A DNA stretch of 64,000 nt from Gammaproteobacteria bacterium (GTDB lineage Bacteria; Pseudomonadota; Gammaproteobacteria; Ga0077536): the NCBI GenBank assembly GCA_024235015.1, contig JACKNG010000001.1:558001-622000 (forward strand). Direction: 5' to 3'. The notes under the pieces were generated by a model. The model was not told the origin of the DNA. It made no database searches and worked only from the letters and a program-made list of their open reading frames with translations. Below, piece after piece: positions 49,536 to 57,915 of this stretch; positions within the stretch are counted from its first letter, which is position 1; every line of letters starts with the position of its first letter. A program made the position numbers and the translations under genes.

Positions 49536-50318
49536 ATGCCCGAGGTCGTCCTGAAGGAATCCACCGGCGCCGTCATGCGCCTGGTCATCAACCGCCCTGA
49601 ACGCCGTAACGCCCTCAACGAAGAGGTCTGCGCCGGCATCGAGGCCGGCATCGAGGCGGCCGAGGCCGACCCGGCCATCCGCGTCATCGTGCTCACTGGC
49701 GCCGGCGACAAGGCCTTCTGCGCCGGCGGCGATCTCAAGCCCGGCGCCGACGGCGCGCCGTTCGAGATGAACCCGGCCGATCCGCGTCACTACGTCATCC
49801 GCCTGTTCCGGCGCATGGAGCGCTGTCGCCTGCCGACCATCGCGCGGGTCAACGGTCATGCGCTGGCCGGCGGTCTCGGCCTGGTCTGCGCCTGCGACAT
49901 GGCCGTCGCCGCCGACAGCGCCACGCTGGGCGTGCCGGAATCGCGCATCGGCCTGTTCCCGATGATGATCCTGGCCTACATGATGCGCATCGTGCCGCGC
50001 CGCAAGCTGTTCGAGATGACCATCACGGGCGAGCCCTTCAGCTCGGCGCAAGCGCTCGAACTCGGCATCCTCAACTACGTCGTGCCGGCGGCCGAACTCG
50101 ACGCCAAGATGGCCTGGCTGATCGAGCGCATCGCCGACAAGTCGCCGACCGCGATCAAGCTCGGCAAGCAGGCCTTCCGCGCCATCGAGGACATGCCGCT
50201 CGACAAGGCCTTCGAGTACACCCAGCTGATGCTGCCCATGATGGCCCTGACCGAGGACGCCCGCGAAGGCTTCGCCGCCTTCAATGCCAAGCGCCAGCCG
50301 GCCTGGCCGGGGCGCTGA
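49536..50318 (+). CDS. Enoyl-CoA hydratase/isomerase family protein
   Basis: The protein has 260 residues from ATG 49536. The crotonase fold shows LVINRPERRNALNEEVCAGI, the first oxyanion loop AFCAGGDLKPGAD, the second loop RVNGHALAGGLGLVCACDMA and VPESRIGLFPMMILAYMMRI. The glutamates of true hydratases (in the A-x-x-E positions) are only partly recognisable, with E in VPESRIG present. It is the first gene of the acyl-CoA carboxylase cluster; a role hydrating the carboxylated enoyl-CoA, as AtuE and LiuC do, fits the context. The next gene begins 2 bases after its stop. Confidence 0.9.
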   Translation: MPEVVLKESTGAVMRLVINRPERRNALNEEVCAGIEAGIEAAEADPAIRVIVLTGAGDKAFCAGGDLKPGADGAPFEMNPADPRHYVIRLFRRMERCRLPTIARVNGHALAGGLGLVCACDMAVAADSATLGVPESRIGLFPMMILAYMMRIVPRRKLFEMTITGEPFSSAQALELGILNYVVPAAELDAKMAWLIERIADKSPTAIKLGKQAFRAIEDMPLDKAFEYTQLMLPMMALTEDAREGFAAFNAKRQPAWPGR

Positions 50319-50320
50319 GG

Positions 50321-52117
50321 GTGGCACGCGAAGTCGTTCGCGTCGGCTGCGGCGGCGCTTTCTGGGGCGACTCCGCCGAGGGTCCGCGCCAGCTCGTGCG
50401 CCACGGCGACATCGACTACCTGGTGCTCGACTACCTGGCCGAGATCACGATGTCGATCCTGGCGCGCATGAAGGCGCGCGACCCGCAGGCCGGTTACGCC
50501 AGCGATTTCGTCACCCAGGTCATGCAGCCGCTGGCGGGGGAGATCAAGGCCCGCGGCATCAAGGTCGTGACCAACGCCGGCGGCATCAATCCGCGCGCAC
50601 TGAAAGCGGCGCTGGAAGCGGTGCTCGGCGACGGCCTGCGCGTGGCCGCGGTGTGCGGTGACGATCTCGACGCCGCGCTGCCGACCCTGCGCAAGCACGA
50701 CGTGCGCGAACTGAGCAGCGGCGCCGCCCTGCCCCAGCGCCTGACCAGCATCAACGCCTACCTCGGTGCCACCCCCATCGCCGCGGCGCTGGCCGCCGGC
50801 GCCGACGTCGTCGTCACCGGGCGCTGCGTCGACAGCGCCCTCGTCCTGGGTCCGCTGATGCACGAGTTCGGCTGGGCAGCCGACGACTACGACCGCCTCG
50901 CCGCGGGCTCGCTGGCCGGCCACATCATCGAGTGCGGTACGCAATGCACCGGCGGGCTGTTCACCGACTGGCAGGACGTGCCGGGCTGGGACGACATGGG
51001 CTACCCCGTGGCCGAGTGCCGTGCCGACGGCAGTTTCGACATCACCAAGCCGGCCGGCACCGGCGGGCTGGTCAACGCCGCCACCGTCGGCGAGCAGGTG
51101 GTCTACGAGATCGGCGACCCGGCGCGCTACCTCCTGCCCGATGTCACCTGCGATTTCTCGCGCGTGCGCCTGCGCGAGAGCGGGCCCGACCGCGTCCGCG
51201 TCACGGGTGCGAAGGGCCTCGCGCCCGGCGATCACTACAAGGCCTGCGCGACCTGGGCCGACGGCTACCGCGCCACGACCACGCTCATGGTCGGCGGCAT
51301 CGACGCCGCGGCCAAGGCCGCGCGCGGCGCGGATGCCCTGCTCGCCCGCACGCGCCGCCTGTTCGCAGAACACGGCCACGACGATTTCAGCGAAACCTCG
51401 GTCGAGATCCTCGGCAACGAGGCGACCTACGGCCCGCATGCGCGCATCGCGGGCGCACGCGAGGTGGTGCTCAAGCTCGGCGTGCGTCATCCCGAGCGTG
51501 CGGCGCTCGAGCTGTTCGCACGCGAAATCATGTTCTGCGCGACCGCCCACGCGCCCGGCACCACCGGTTTCGCCGGCGGCCGGCCCGGCGTGCAGCCGGT
51601 GGTGCGGCTGTTCTCCTGCCTGGTGCCGAAGTCCCTGCTCAACGTGACCGTCGAACTCGGCGCGGACACGTACGCGGTCGAAATCGCACCCGGCGCGCCC
51701 CTGCCGCCACCGCCCGCGGTCACGGCGACGCCGGCCGGCACGGTGCTCGGCAGCGAGGATCCCATCGAGGTCCCGCTGCTGCGCCTCGCCCACGGCCGTT
51801 CCGGCGACAAGGGCGACAGCGCCAACATCGGCATCCTCGCGCGCCGCCCGGAATACCTCGACGTGCTGGCCGGCCAGCTCACCGCGGCGGCGGTGCAGGA
51901 CTGGTTCGCCCACGTCCTCACCGGCCCGGTGACGCGCTACGAGTGGCCGGGCCTGGACGGCTACAACTTCGTCCTCGACGGCGCGCTCGGCGGCGGCGGC
52001 GTGGCCTCGCTGCGCCACGACCCGCAGGGCAAGGCCTTCGCCCAGATGCTGCTCGACATGCCGATCCGAGTGCCCTCATCGTGGGATCAGCCGGGCGGTA
52101 TACTCCGGCGTTTCTGA
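50321..52117 (+). CDS. atuA: AtuA-like (DUF1446) protein
   Basis: The protein has 598 residues from GTG 50321. The N-terminal DUF1446 domain (about 4-450) reads VRVGCGGAFWGDSAEG, YLVLDYLAEITMSILARM, VVTNAGGINPRALKAALEAV and DVVVTGRCVDSALVLGPLMH. A C-terminal domain of about 100 residues starts near LLRLAHGRSGDKGDSANIGI, the AtuA-specific GDKGD-x-x-N motif. AtuA is needed for acyclic terpene (citronellol/geranyl) degradation in Pseudomonas, but its reaction is not known to me. Here it sits with hydratase and carboxylase genes, as in atu clusters, though no citronellyl-CoA dehydrogenase is present in this window. Confidence 0.88.
   Translation: MAREVVRVGCGGAFWGDSAEGPRQLVRHGDIDYLVLDYLAEITMSILARMKARDPQAGYASDFVTQVMQPLAGEIKARGIKVVTNAGGINPRALKAALEAVLGDGLRVAAVCGDDLDAALPTLRKHDVRELSSGAALPQRLTSINAYLGATPIAAALAAGADVVVTGRCVDSALVLGPLMHEFGWAADDYDRLAAGSLAGHIIECGTQCTGGLFTDWQDVPGWDDMGYPVAECRADGSFDITKPAGTGGLVNAATVGEQVVYEIGDPARYLLPDVTCDFSRVRLRESGPDRVRVTGAKGLAPGDHYKACATWADGYRATTTLMVGGIDAAAKAARGADALLARTRRLFAEHGHDDFSETSVEILGNEATYGPHARIAGAREVVLKLGVRHPERAALELFAREIMFCATAHAPGTTGFAGGRPGVQPVVRLFSCLVPKSLLNVTVELGADTYAVEIAPGAPLPPPPAVTATPAGTVLGSEDPIEVPLLRLAHGRSGDKGDSANIGILARRPEYLDVLAGQLTAAAVQDWFAHVLTGPVTRYEWPGLDGYNFVLDGALGGGGVASLRHDPQGKAFAQMLLDMPIRVPSSWDQPGGILRRF
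52099..52104 (+). promoter_or_regulatory. Possible internal -10 element before biotin carboxylase
   Basis: TATACT at 52099-52104, followed by CCGGCG, lies inside the last codons of the AtuA-like gene and 40 bases before the biotin carboxylase start. No clear -35. It could give a secondary promoter for the carboxylase subunits. Confidence 0.25.
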
Positions 52118-52144
52118 ACGTCCGCGTCGGAGCCGCGTCACCCC

Positions 52145-53617
52145 ATGCTCGACAGCATCCTGATTGCCAACCGCGGCGAGATCGCCTGCCGCGTGCTGCG
52201 CACCGCGCGCCGCCTCGGCCTGCGCACCATCGCCGTCTACCACCACGCCGACCGCCACGCCCCGCACGTCACGCTGGCCGACGAGGCGGTGGAACTCGAG
52301 GCCGACGCGCCCACCGCCGCCTACCTCGACAGCGGCCAGATCGTGGCCGTGGCGCGCGAACGCGGTGCCGCCTGCGTCCATCCCGGCTACGGCTTCCTGG
52401 CCGAGAACGCCGGCTTCGCCGCCGCCGTCGAGGCCGCTGGGCTGACCTTCGTCGGCCCCCAGCCCGAAGTCATTCGCCTCATGGGCGACAAGGTCCACGC
52501 ACGCGAGTTCGCCGTCGCCGCCGGCGTGCCGGTCGCCCCCAGCGTGCTGCAGGAGGGCGACCTCGACGCCTTCGTCAGCGCCGCCAGCGCCATCGGTTTC
52601 CCGCTGCTGATCAAGGCCGCCGCGGGCGGCGGCGGCAAGGGCATGAGCATCGTGCGCGCGGCCGGCGAACTCGCCGCGCGCGCGGCCACCGCAACGGCCG
52701 AGGCCGAGCGCTACTTCGCCGACGGCCGCGTCTACGCCGAGCGCTACATCGAACGTCCGCGCCACATCGAGGTGCAGGTCCTGGGTGACGGCCACGGCAA
52801 CGTGGTGCACCTGTTCGAGCGCGAGTGCTCGGTACAACGGCGCTTCCAGAAGATCATCGAGGAAGCGCCGGCGGCGCGCCTCGACCCGGCGCTGCGCGAG
52901 CAGATCTGCGCCGCCGCCGTCGACCTCGCCGCGCGCGCCAACTACCGCAATGCCGGCACGGTCGAGTTCATCCTCGCCCCGGACGACGCCTTCTACTTCC
53001 TCGAGATGAACACCCGCCTGCAGGTCGAGCACCCGGTCACCGAACTGATCCTCGGCGTCGACCTGGTCGAAGCGCAGCTGCGGGTCGCCGCAGGCGACGG
53101 CCTGCCCTGGACGCAGGACGCCATCCGCCCGCGCGGGCACGCCATCGAGTGCCGCGTGTGTTGCGAGGACCCGGCCGCCGATTTCCGCCCGGCCACCGGC
53201 AGCGCACGCATCCTGCGCGTGCCCGAGCTGCCCGGGGTGCGCTTCGACGGCGGCCTGGTCGAAGGCCAGGCCATCACCGCCGCCTTCGATTCCATGGTCG
53301 GCAAGCTGTGTGGCTACGGGACGGAGCGCGATGCCGCCATCGAGCGCTGTCTCGCTGCACTCGGCGAGTTCGTCCTGCTCGGCGTCGACAACAACCTCGA
53401 CTACCTCGGGCGCGTGCTCGACCACCCGGCCTTCCGTGCCGCCGAGCTGCACACCGGTTTCGTCGTCGAGCACGCCGCCGACCTCGTCCCCCCCGCGCTC
53501 GACGACGTCGACCGCGCCGCGGTGCTCACCGCCGCGGCGCTCGCGGTCGACGACTTCCGTGAACTCGCCTACGGGACCCCGGAGCCGCACGCGGCGATCG
53601 GCGGCTGGAGGAACTGA
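52145..53617 (+). CDS. Acyl-CoA carboxylase biotin carboxylase subunit
   Basis: The protein has 490 residues from ATG 52145. The N-terminal domain starts SILIANRGEIACRVLRTARR. HPGYGFLAENAGF, the ATP-grasp Gly loop KAAAGGGGKGMSIV, VQVLGDGHGNVVHLFERECS and FLEMNTRLQVEHPVTELILG are all present, including the catalytic EMNTRLQVEHPVTE region. The C-terminal domain ends without a biotinyl domain, so the carrier is a separate protein (53621). It carboxylates biotin with ATP and bicarbonate. Sequence features are closest to methylcrotonyl- or geranyl-CoA carboxylase alpha rather than AccC, but those are usually fused to the carrier. Confidence 0.93.
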   Translation: MLDSILIANRGEIACRVLRTARRLGLRTIAVYHHADRHAPHVTLADEAVELEADAPTAAYLDSGQIVAVARERGAACVHPGYGFLAENAGFAAAVEAAGLTFVGPQPEVIRLMGDKVHAREFAVAAGVPVAPSVLQEGDLDAFVSAASAIGFPLLIKAAAGGGGKGMSIVRAAGELAARAATATAEAERYFADGRVYAERYIERPRHIEVQVLGDGHGNVVHLFERECSVQRRFQKIIEEAPAARLDPALREQICAAAVDLAARANYRNAGTVEFILAPDDAFYFLEMNTRLQVEHPVTELILGVDLVEAQLRVAAGDGLPWTQDAIRPRGHAIECRVCCEDPAADFRPATGSARILRVPELPGVRFDGGLVEGQAITAAFDSMVGKLCGYGTERDAAIERCLAALGEFVLLGVDNNLDYLGRVLDHPAFRAAELHTGFVVEHAADLVPPALDDVDRAAVLTAAALAVDDFRELAYGTPEPHAAIGGWRN

Positions 53618-53620
53618 CCC

Positions 53621-54121
53621 GTGCCGCAAGCCTTCCGTTTCACCCTCGCCGACGACGCCCATACCGTCGGCATCCACGCGCGCCGCCCGGCCCTCGTGGT
53701 CGACGTCGATGGCGTCACCCACGTCGTGCGCGAGACCCGCGAAAACGACGGCGACGCCGTGCTGCTCGAAGTCGCCGGTCGCAGCTACCGCGTGTGGCGC
53801 ACGCGCGAGGGCAACCGCGTGCATCTCCACCTCGGCGGGCGCAGCTTTTCGGTCGGCTACGAGGACGCCATCACCCAGGCCCGCCTCGAGGCCGGCGGCG
53901 ATGCCGAGGTGCGCGCCGACATGCCGGGGGTGGTCGTCGCCGTGCACCGCGCGGCCGGTGACCCGGTCAGCGCCGGCGACACCCTGCTGGTGATCGAATC
54001 GATGAAGATGCAGATCAACGTCGTCGCCCCGCGCGACGGCGTGGTCGAGACGGTGCACGTCGAGGCCACCCAGACCTTCGACAAGGGCGCGGTGCTGATC
54101 GCACTGGCGGAGGACGCCTGA
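53621..54121 (+). CDS. Biotin carboxyl carrier protein of acyl-CoA carboxylase
   Basis: The protein has 166 residues from GTG 53621 (GGAGG about 10 bases upstream). The last 75 residues form a biotinyl domain: VRADMPGVVVAVHRAAGDPV, then ESMKMQINVVAPRDG with biotin on Lys129. The first 90 residues form beta strands (ALVVDVDGVTHVVRE, VLLEVAGRSYRVWR) resembling the BT domain that bridges carrier and carboxyltransferase in MCC and GCC alpha chains. It thus looks like the C-terminal half of an MCC-type alpha chain encoded separately. Its stop overlaps the next start (TGATG). Confidence 0.9.
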   Translation: MPQAFRFTLADDAHTVGIHARRPALVVDVDGVTHVVRETRENDGDAVLLEVAGRSYRVWRTREGNRVHLHLGGRSFSVGYEDAITQARLEAGGDAEVRADMPGVVVAVHRAAGDPVSAGDTLLVIESMKMQINVVAPRDGVVETVHVEATQTFDKGAVLIALAEDA

Positions 54122-55728
54122 TGGCCCGCCTGCAATCGAACATCCAGACCGGCTCGGCCGATTTCCGCCGCCACTACGCCCACAACCGCAAGCTCGCCGC
54201 CGAGCTGCACGAACGCCAGCACGCCGCCCGCCACGTGCGACCGCAGAAGGATGTCGAGCGCCTCGCCAAGCAGGGCAAGATGATGCCGCGCGAGCGGGTC
54301 GAGAAGCTGCTCGACCCGGCCACCCCCTTCCTCGAGTTCTCGACCCTCGCGGCCAACATGGCCTACGGCGGCGAGGCCCCGGGAGCGAGCTGCATCACCG
54401 GCATCGGCATGGTGCAGGGCCGCGAGGTCATCATCTGTGCCCACGACGCCTCCATCAAGGGCGGCGCCTGGTACCCCCTCTCGGTGAAGAAGATCGTGCG
54501 CTGCCTGGAGATCGCGATCGAGAACCGCCTGCCGGTCATTCACCTGTGCGACAGCGCCGGCGGCTTCCTGCCGCTGCAGTCGGAACTGTTCCCCGACAAG
54601 CACATGGCCGGGCGCATGTTCCGCCACCAGTGCGTGCTGTCGGAACTCGGGGTCAAGCAGCTCGCGCTGGTGTTCGGTCACTGCACCGCCGGTGGCGCCT
54701 ACATCCCGGCACTGTCCGACTACTCGGTGATCGTGCGCGGCACGGGCGCGGTGTTCCTCGGCGGCCCGCCGCTGGTCAAGGCGGCGACGGGCGAGATCGT
54801 CACTGCCGACGAGCTCGGCGGCTGCGACCTGCACACCCAGGTCAGCGGCACCTGCGACTACCCGGCCAGTTCCGAGGACGAGGCCATCGCCATCGGCCGC
54901 GAGATCGTCGCCCAGTGGCAGCGCCCGCAGAAATGGGCCGCCCAGCAGGATGCGCCGGAAGATCCCTACTACGACCCGGACGAGCTCTACGGCATCATCC
55001 CCGACGACATCAAGCGCAGCTTCGAGATGCGCGAAGTCATCGCACGCCTGGTCGACGGCAGCCGCTTCCACGAGTACCAGCCGGCCTACGGCACGACGCT
55101 GGTCTGTGGCTACGCCAACCTCTGGGGCTACAAGGTCGGGATACTCGCCAACAACGGCGTGCTGTTCAACGACAGCGCGCTGAAGGGCGCGCACTTCATC
55201 GAGCTGTGCAACCAGAACGACACGCCGCTGGTGTTCCTGCAGAACATCACCGGCTACATGGTCGGGCGCGAGTACGAGGCCGCCGGCATCTCCAAGGACG
55301 GCGCCAAGATGATCATGGCGCAGGTCGGCAGCCACGTACCCAAGTTCACCGTCATGTGCCACGGCTCCTTCGGCGCCGGCAACTACGGCATGTGCGGGCG
55401 CGCCTACGACGGCCGCCTGCTGTTCGCCTGGCCCAATCACCAGATCGGCGTGATGGGCGGCGAGCAGGCCGCCAAGACCTTGGCCGAGGTCAAGCTGAAG
55501 CAGCTCGAACGCCAGGGCCGCGAGGTCGACCAGGCCACGCTCGATGCCGTCTACGACGAAACCCTCGAGGCCTACCAGCACCAGCTGTCGGCCTACTATT
55601 CCACCTCCGAGCTGTGGGACGACGGCATTCTCGATCCGGTCGATACCCGCAATGCGCTCGGGGTGAGCATCAGCGCCGCGCTCAATGCGCCGCTCGGCGA
55701 CCAGGGTTACGGCGTGTTCCGCTTCTGA
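54121..55728 (+). CDS. Acyl-CoA carboxylase carboxyltransferase subunit
   Basis: The protein has 535 residues from ATG 54121. It belongs to the MCC-beta / geranyl-CoA carboxylase (AtuC, LiuB) group: RQHAARHVRPQKDVERLAKQ, LLDPATPFLEFSTLAANM, IICAHDASIKGGAWYPLSVK, HLCDSAGGFLPLQSELFPDK, and in the second half LVFLQNITGYMVGREYEAAG, FGAGNYGMCGRAYDGRLLFA and WPNHQIGVMGGEQAAKTLAE. The CoA-side Gly oxyanion pairs are intact. It moves CO2 from biotin to a branched enoyl-CoA. The substrate could be methylcrotonyl-CoA, geranyl-CoA or another compound; an isovaleryl-CoA dehydrogenase is not present. Confidence 0.93.
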   Translation: MARLQSNIQTGSADFRRHYAHNRKLAAELHERQHAARHVRPQKDVERLAKQGKMMPRERVEKLLDPATPFLEFSTLAANMAYGGEAPGASCITGIGMVQGREVIICAHDASIKGGAWYPLSVKKIVRCLEIAIENRLPVIHLCDSAGGFLPLQSELFPDKHMAGRMFRHQCVLSELGVKQLALVFGHCTAGGAYIPALSDYSVIVRGTGAVFLGGPPLVKAATGEIVTADELGGCDLHTQVSGTCDYPASSEDEAIAIGREIVAQWQRPQKWAAQQDAPEDPYYDPDELYGIIPDDIKRSFEMREVIARLVDGSRFHEYQPAYGTTLVCGYANLWGYKVGILANNGVLFNDSALKGAHFIELCNQNDTPLVFLQNITGYMVGREYEAAGISKDGAKMIMAQVGSHVPKFTVMCHGSFGAGNYGMCGRAYDGRLLFAWPNHQIGVMGGEQAAKTLAEVKLKQLERQGREVDQATLDAVYDETLEAYQHQLSAYYSTSELWDDGILDPVDTRNALGVSISAALNAPLGDQGYGVFRF

Positions 55729-55772
55729 GGCGGCATCGGCCGTTCGTTCGCAATCAAGGGGGGAGAGGCAGC

Positions 55773-56171
55773 GTGACCACCAACGCAAAGGCTATCGTCG
55801 AGGCCGCCATCGCGGCCCTCAATGCCGGCGACGGCGAGGCCTTCATGGCCACGCTGGCCGACGACATCGCCTGGCAGTTCTTCGGCAGCCACCGCTTTGC
55901 CGGCACCTTCACGGGCAAGCAGGCGCTGGGCGAAGGGCTGTTCGCCGTCGTCGACGCGACGATGATCGACGGCCTCAAGGTCGAGGTCAGGAAGATCATC
56001 GCCGACGGCGACTGCGTCGTCGTCGAGGCCAAGGGCGACGCGCGGTCCAAGGCGGGGCTCGATTACAACAACGACTACTGCCTGGTGTTCGAGGTCACGA
56101 ACGGCAAGATTTCGCGCGCTCGCGAGTATCTCGACAGCGAGCTGGTGACGCGGGTATTCGGGCCAGCCTGA
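55773..56171 (+). CDS. NTF2-like/SnoaL-like protein
   Basis: The protein has 132 residues. GTG 55773 has GGGAG 7 bases upstream. The cone-shaped NTF2 fold is suggested by AIVEAAIAALNAGDGEAFMA, LADDIAWQFFGSHRFAGTFT, KQALGEGLFAVVDATMID and YNNDYCLVFEVTNGKISRAR. This matches SnoaL-like polyketide cyclases and ketosteroid-isomerase-type proteins; a D-x-x-W-x-F pair and the final EYLDSELV acidic residues could be catalytic. It ends the carboxylase cluster, 44 bases after the carboxyltransferase. A role as isomerase or hydratase is possible, but none is proven. Confidence 0.8.
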   Translation: MTTNAKAIVEAAIAALNAGDGEAFMATLADDIAWQFFGSHRFAGTFTGKQALGEGLFAVVDATMIDGLKVEVRKIIADGDCVVVEAKGDARSKAGLDYNNDYCLVFEVTNGKISRAREYLDSELVTRVFGPA

Positions 56172-56273
56172 GAACCCGGCGCAGGTATCGCCACCACCCG
56201 CCACGCACCGAATCGTGCAATACCTGACGCCGCGCATGACCACCCCTGACGCGGGCGTGCTAAAACATGCCCC

Positions 56274-57428
56274 ATGCTCGACCCATCGGCGTACGAACTC
56301 GGCGTTACCGATCTAGACCGCCTGCTCGCCCTGCTCGCGGACGACGGCTACAACTGCCTTGGCCCGACGGTACGCGACGGCGCCATCGTCTACGCCGCCA
56401 TCGCCTCGACCGCCGACCTGCCGCGCGGCTGGACCGACGAGCAGGCGCCCGGGCATTACCGCCTGCGCCGCCGCGGCGACGACGCCCTGTTCGGCTACAA
56501 CGTCGGACCGCAGGCCTGGAAGCAATTCCTGTTCCCGCCGCGCGAGCGGGTCTGGCAGATGAGCATCGATGGCCAGGCCTTCGTGCCCGCACCGGATGTC
56601 GACGCGGCGACCCGCCATGCCTTCATCGGCGTGCGCGCCTGCGAACTCGCCGCCATCGGCGTGCAGGACCGCGTGTTCGGCGGCAGGCCGTTCCACGACG
56701 ACGCTTACCTCGCGCGGCGCGCCGGGGCCTTCGTCGTCGCGGTGAACTGCGTCGAGGCCGGCGGCACCTGCTTCTGCGCCGACATGGGCACCGGGCCCGC
56801 GGTCGAGGCCGGCCACGACATCGCGCTGACCGAAGTGCTCGGCGGCGATGCGCATCGCTTCCTCGCGCTTGCCGGCAGCGAGCGCGGCGCCGCCCTGCTC
56901 GAACGACTCGGTTGCGGGCCGGCCGCCGCCGATCTCGCCAGCCGCGCCGCGGCCGGCATCGAACACGCCCGCACCAGCATGGGCCGCCGTCTCGATACCG
57001 CCGGCCTGCCCGCCCTGCTCGCGCGCAGCCTCGACAGCCCGCACTGGGAGACAGTGGCCGAGCGCTGCCTGGCCTGCGCCAACTGCACCGCGGTGTGCCC
57101 GACCTGCTTCTGCTCCAGCGTCGAGGACACGGCCGACCTCGACGGCGGCCTCGCCACGCGCTGGCGGCAATGGGATTCCTGCTTCAACCCCGGCTTCAGT
57201 TACCTGCACGGCGGCGAAGTCCGGCGCAGCACCGCGGCCCGCTACCGCCAGTGGCTCACGCACAAGCTCGGCACCTGGCACGACCAGTTCGGCAGCAGTG
57301 GCTGCGTCGGCTGCGGACGGTGCATCAGCTGGTGCCCGGTCGGCATCGATATCACGGCCGAGGCCACAGGTCTGCGCGAACGCGACGCGCACAAAGCCGA
57401 ACGTCCCGCGGCGGCCGCCCGCACGTGA
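56274..57428 (+). CDS. hydB: Group 3b [NiFe]-hydrogenase beta subunit (4Fe-4S dicluster protein)
   Basis: The protein has 384 residues from ATG 56274. The N-terminal region (about 70-240) has FLFPPRERVWQM and IGVRACELAAIGVQDRVF, which identify the HydB/AsrA-like family. Two ferredoxin-type sites follow: C265-x2-C268-x2-C271-x3-C275 (with further Cys 278 and 280) and C344-x2-C347-x2-C350-x3-C354. It carries electrons between the hydrogenase module and the flavin subunit. It is the first gene of a hydBGDA operon of the sulfhydrogenase type, which couples H2 and NADP(H). The gene after it is not a usual hydrogenase subunit. Confidence 0.92.
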   Translation: MLDPSAYELGVTDLDRLLALLADDGYNCLGPTVRDGAIVYAAIASTADLPRGWTDEQAPGHYRLRRRGDDALFGYNVGPQAWKQFLFPPRERVWQMSIDGQAFVPAPDVDAATRHAFIGVRACELAAIGVQDRVFGGRPFHDDAYLARRAGAFVVAVNCVEAGGTCFCADMGTGPAVEAGHDIALTEVLGGDAHRFLALAGSERGAALLERLGCGPAAADLASRAAAGIEHARTSMGRRLDTAGLPALLARSLDSPHWETVAERCLACANCTAVCPTCFCSSVEDTADLDGGLATRWRQWDSCFNPGFSYLHGGEVRRSTAARYRQWLTHKLGTWHDQFGSSGCVGCGRCISWCPVGIDITAEATGLRERDAHKAERPAAAART

Positions 57429-57453
57429 TCGGCAACGCAACGAGGCAAGCCGC

Positions 57454-57915
57454 ATGAAAACGCTCGATGTCGTCATTGCCGAACATCCCTTCTTCAGCGG
57501 CTTCGATCCGGCGCACACCGCGCTGATCGCCGGCTGCGGGCGCATCGCCGCCTACCAGCCCGGCGAGTTCCTGTTCCAGGCCGGGCTGCCGGCCGACGAC
57601 TTCTTCCTCCTGCGCCGCGGCACCGTCGCGCTCGAACTGGAGGTGCCGGGGCGCGGCCCGTTCCGTTTCGGCACCGCCACGGCCGGCGAGGTCATCGGCT
57701 GGTCGTGGTTGTTTCCGCCCTACGAGTGGCAGTTCGACGCCCGCGCCATCGATGCCGTCGGCGTGGTGCGTTTCGACGGCGCCTGCCTGCGCGGCAAGTG
57801 CGAGGCCGACCCGGTGCTGGGCTACGCGGTGATGAAGGCCTTCGCCGGGGTGCTGGTCGATCGTTTCATCGACACCCGCCTGCAACTCGTCGACGTCTAT
57901 GGCCACCGTGGCTGA
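57454..57915 (+). CDS. Cyclic-nucleotide-binding-fold protein without DNA-binding domain
   Basis: The protein has 153 residues from ATG 57454 (GAGG 8 bases upstream). It is a single cNMP-binding (Crp N-terminal) beta-roll: HPFFSGFDPAHTALIAGCGR, YQPGEFLFQAGLPADDFFLL, RRGTVALELEVPGRGPF and TAGEVIGWSWLFPPYEWQFD-AR. No helix-turn-helix follows. In the phosphate cassette the G-E is kept but the Arg-Ser/Thr pair that holds the cyclic phosphate is replaced by W-Q-F, so binding of cAMP is doubtful. It overlaps hydG by 17 bases, showing tight coupling to the hydrogenase. A regulatory or sensory subunit is the best guess. Confidence 0.85.
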   Translation: MKTLDVVIAEHPFFSGFDPAHTALIAGCGRIAAYQPGEFLFQAGLPADDFFLLRRGTVALELEVPGRGPFRFGTATAGEVIGWSWLFPPYEWQFDARAIDAVGVVRFDGACLRGKCEADPVLGYAVMKAFAGVLVDRFIDTRLQLVDVYGHRG

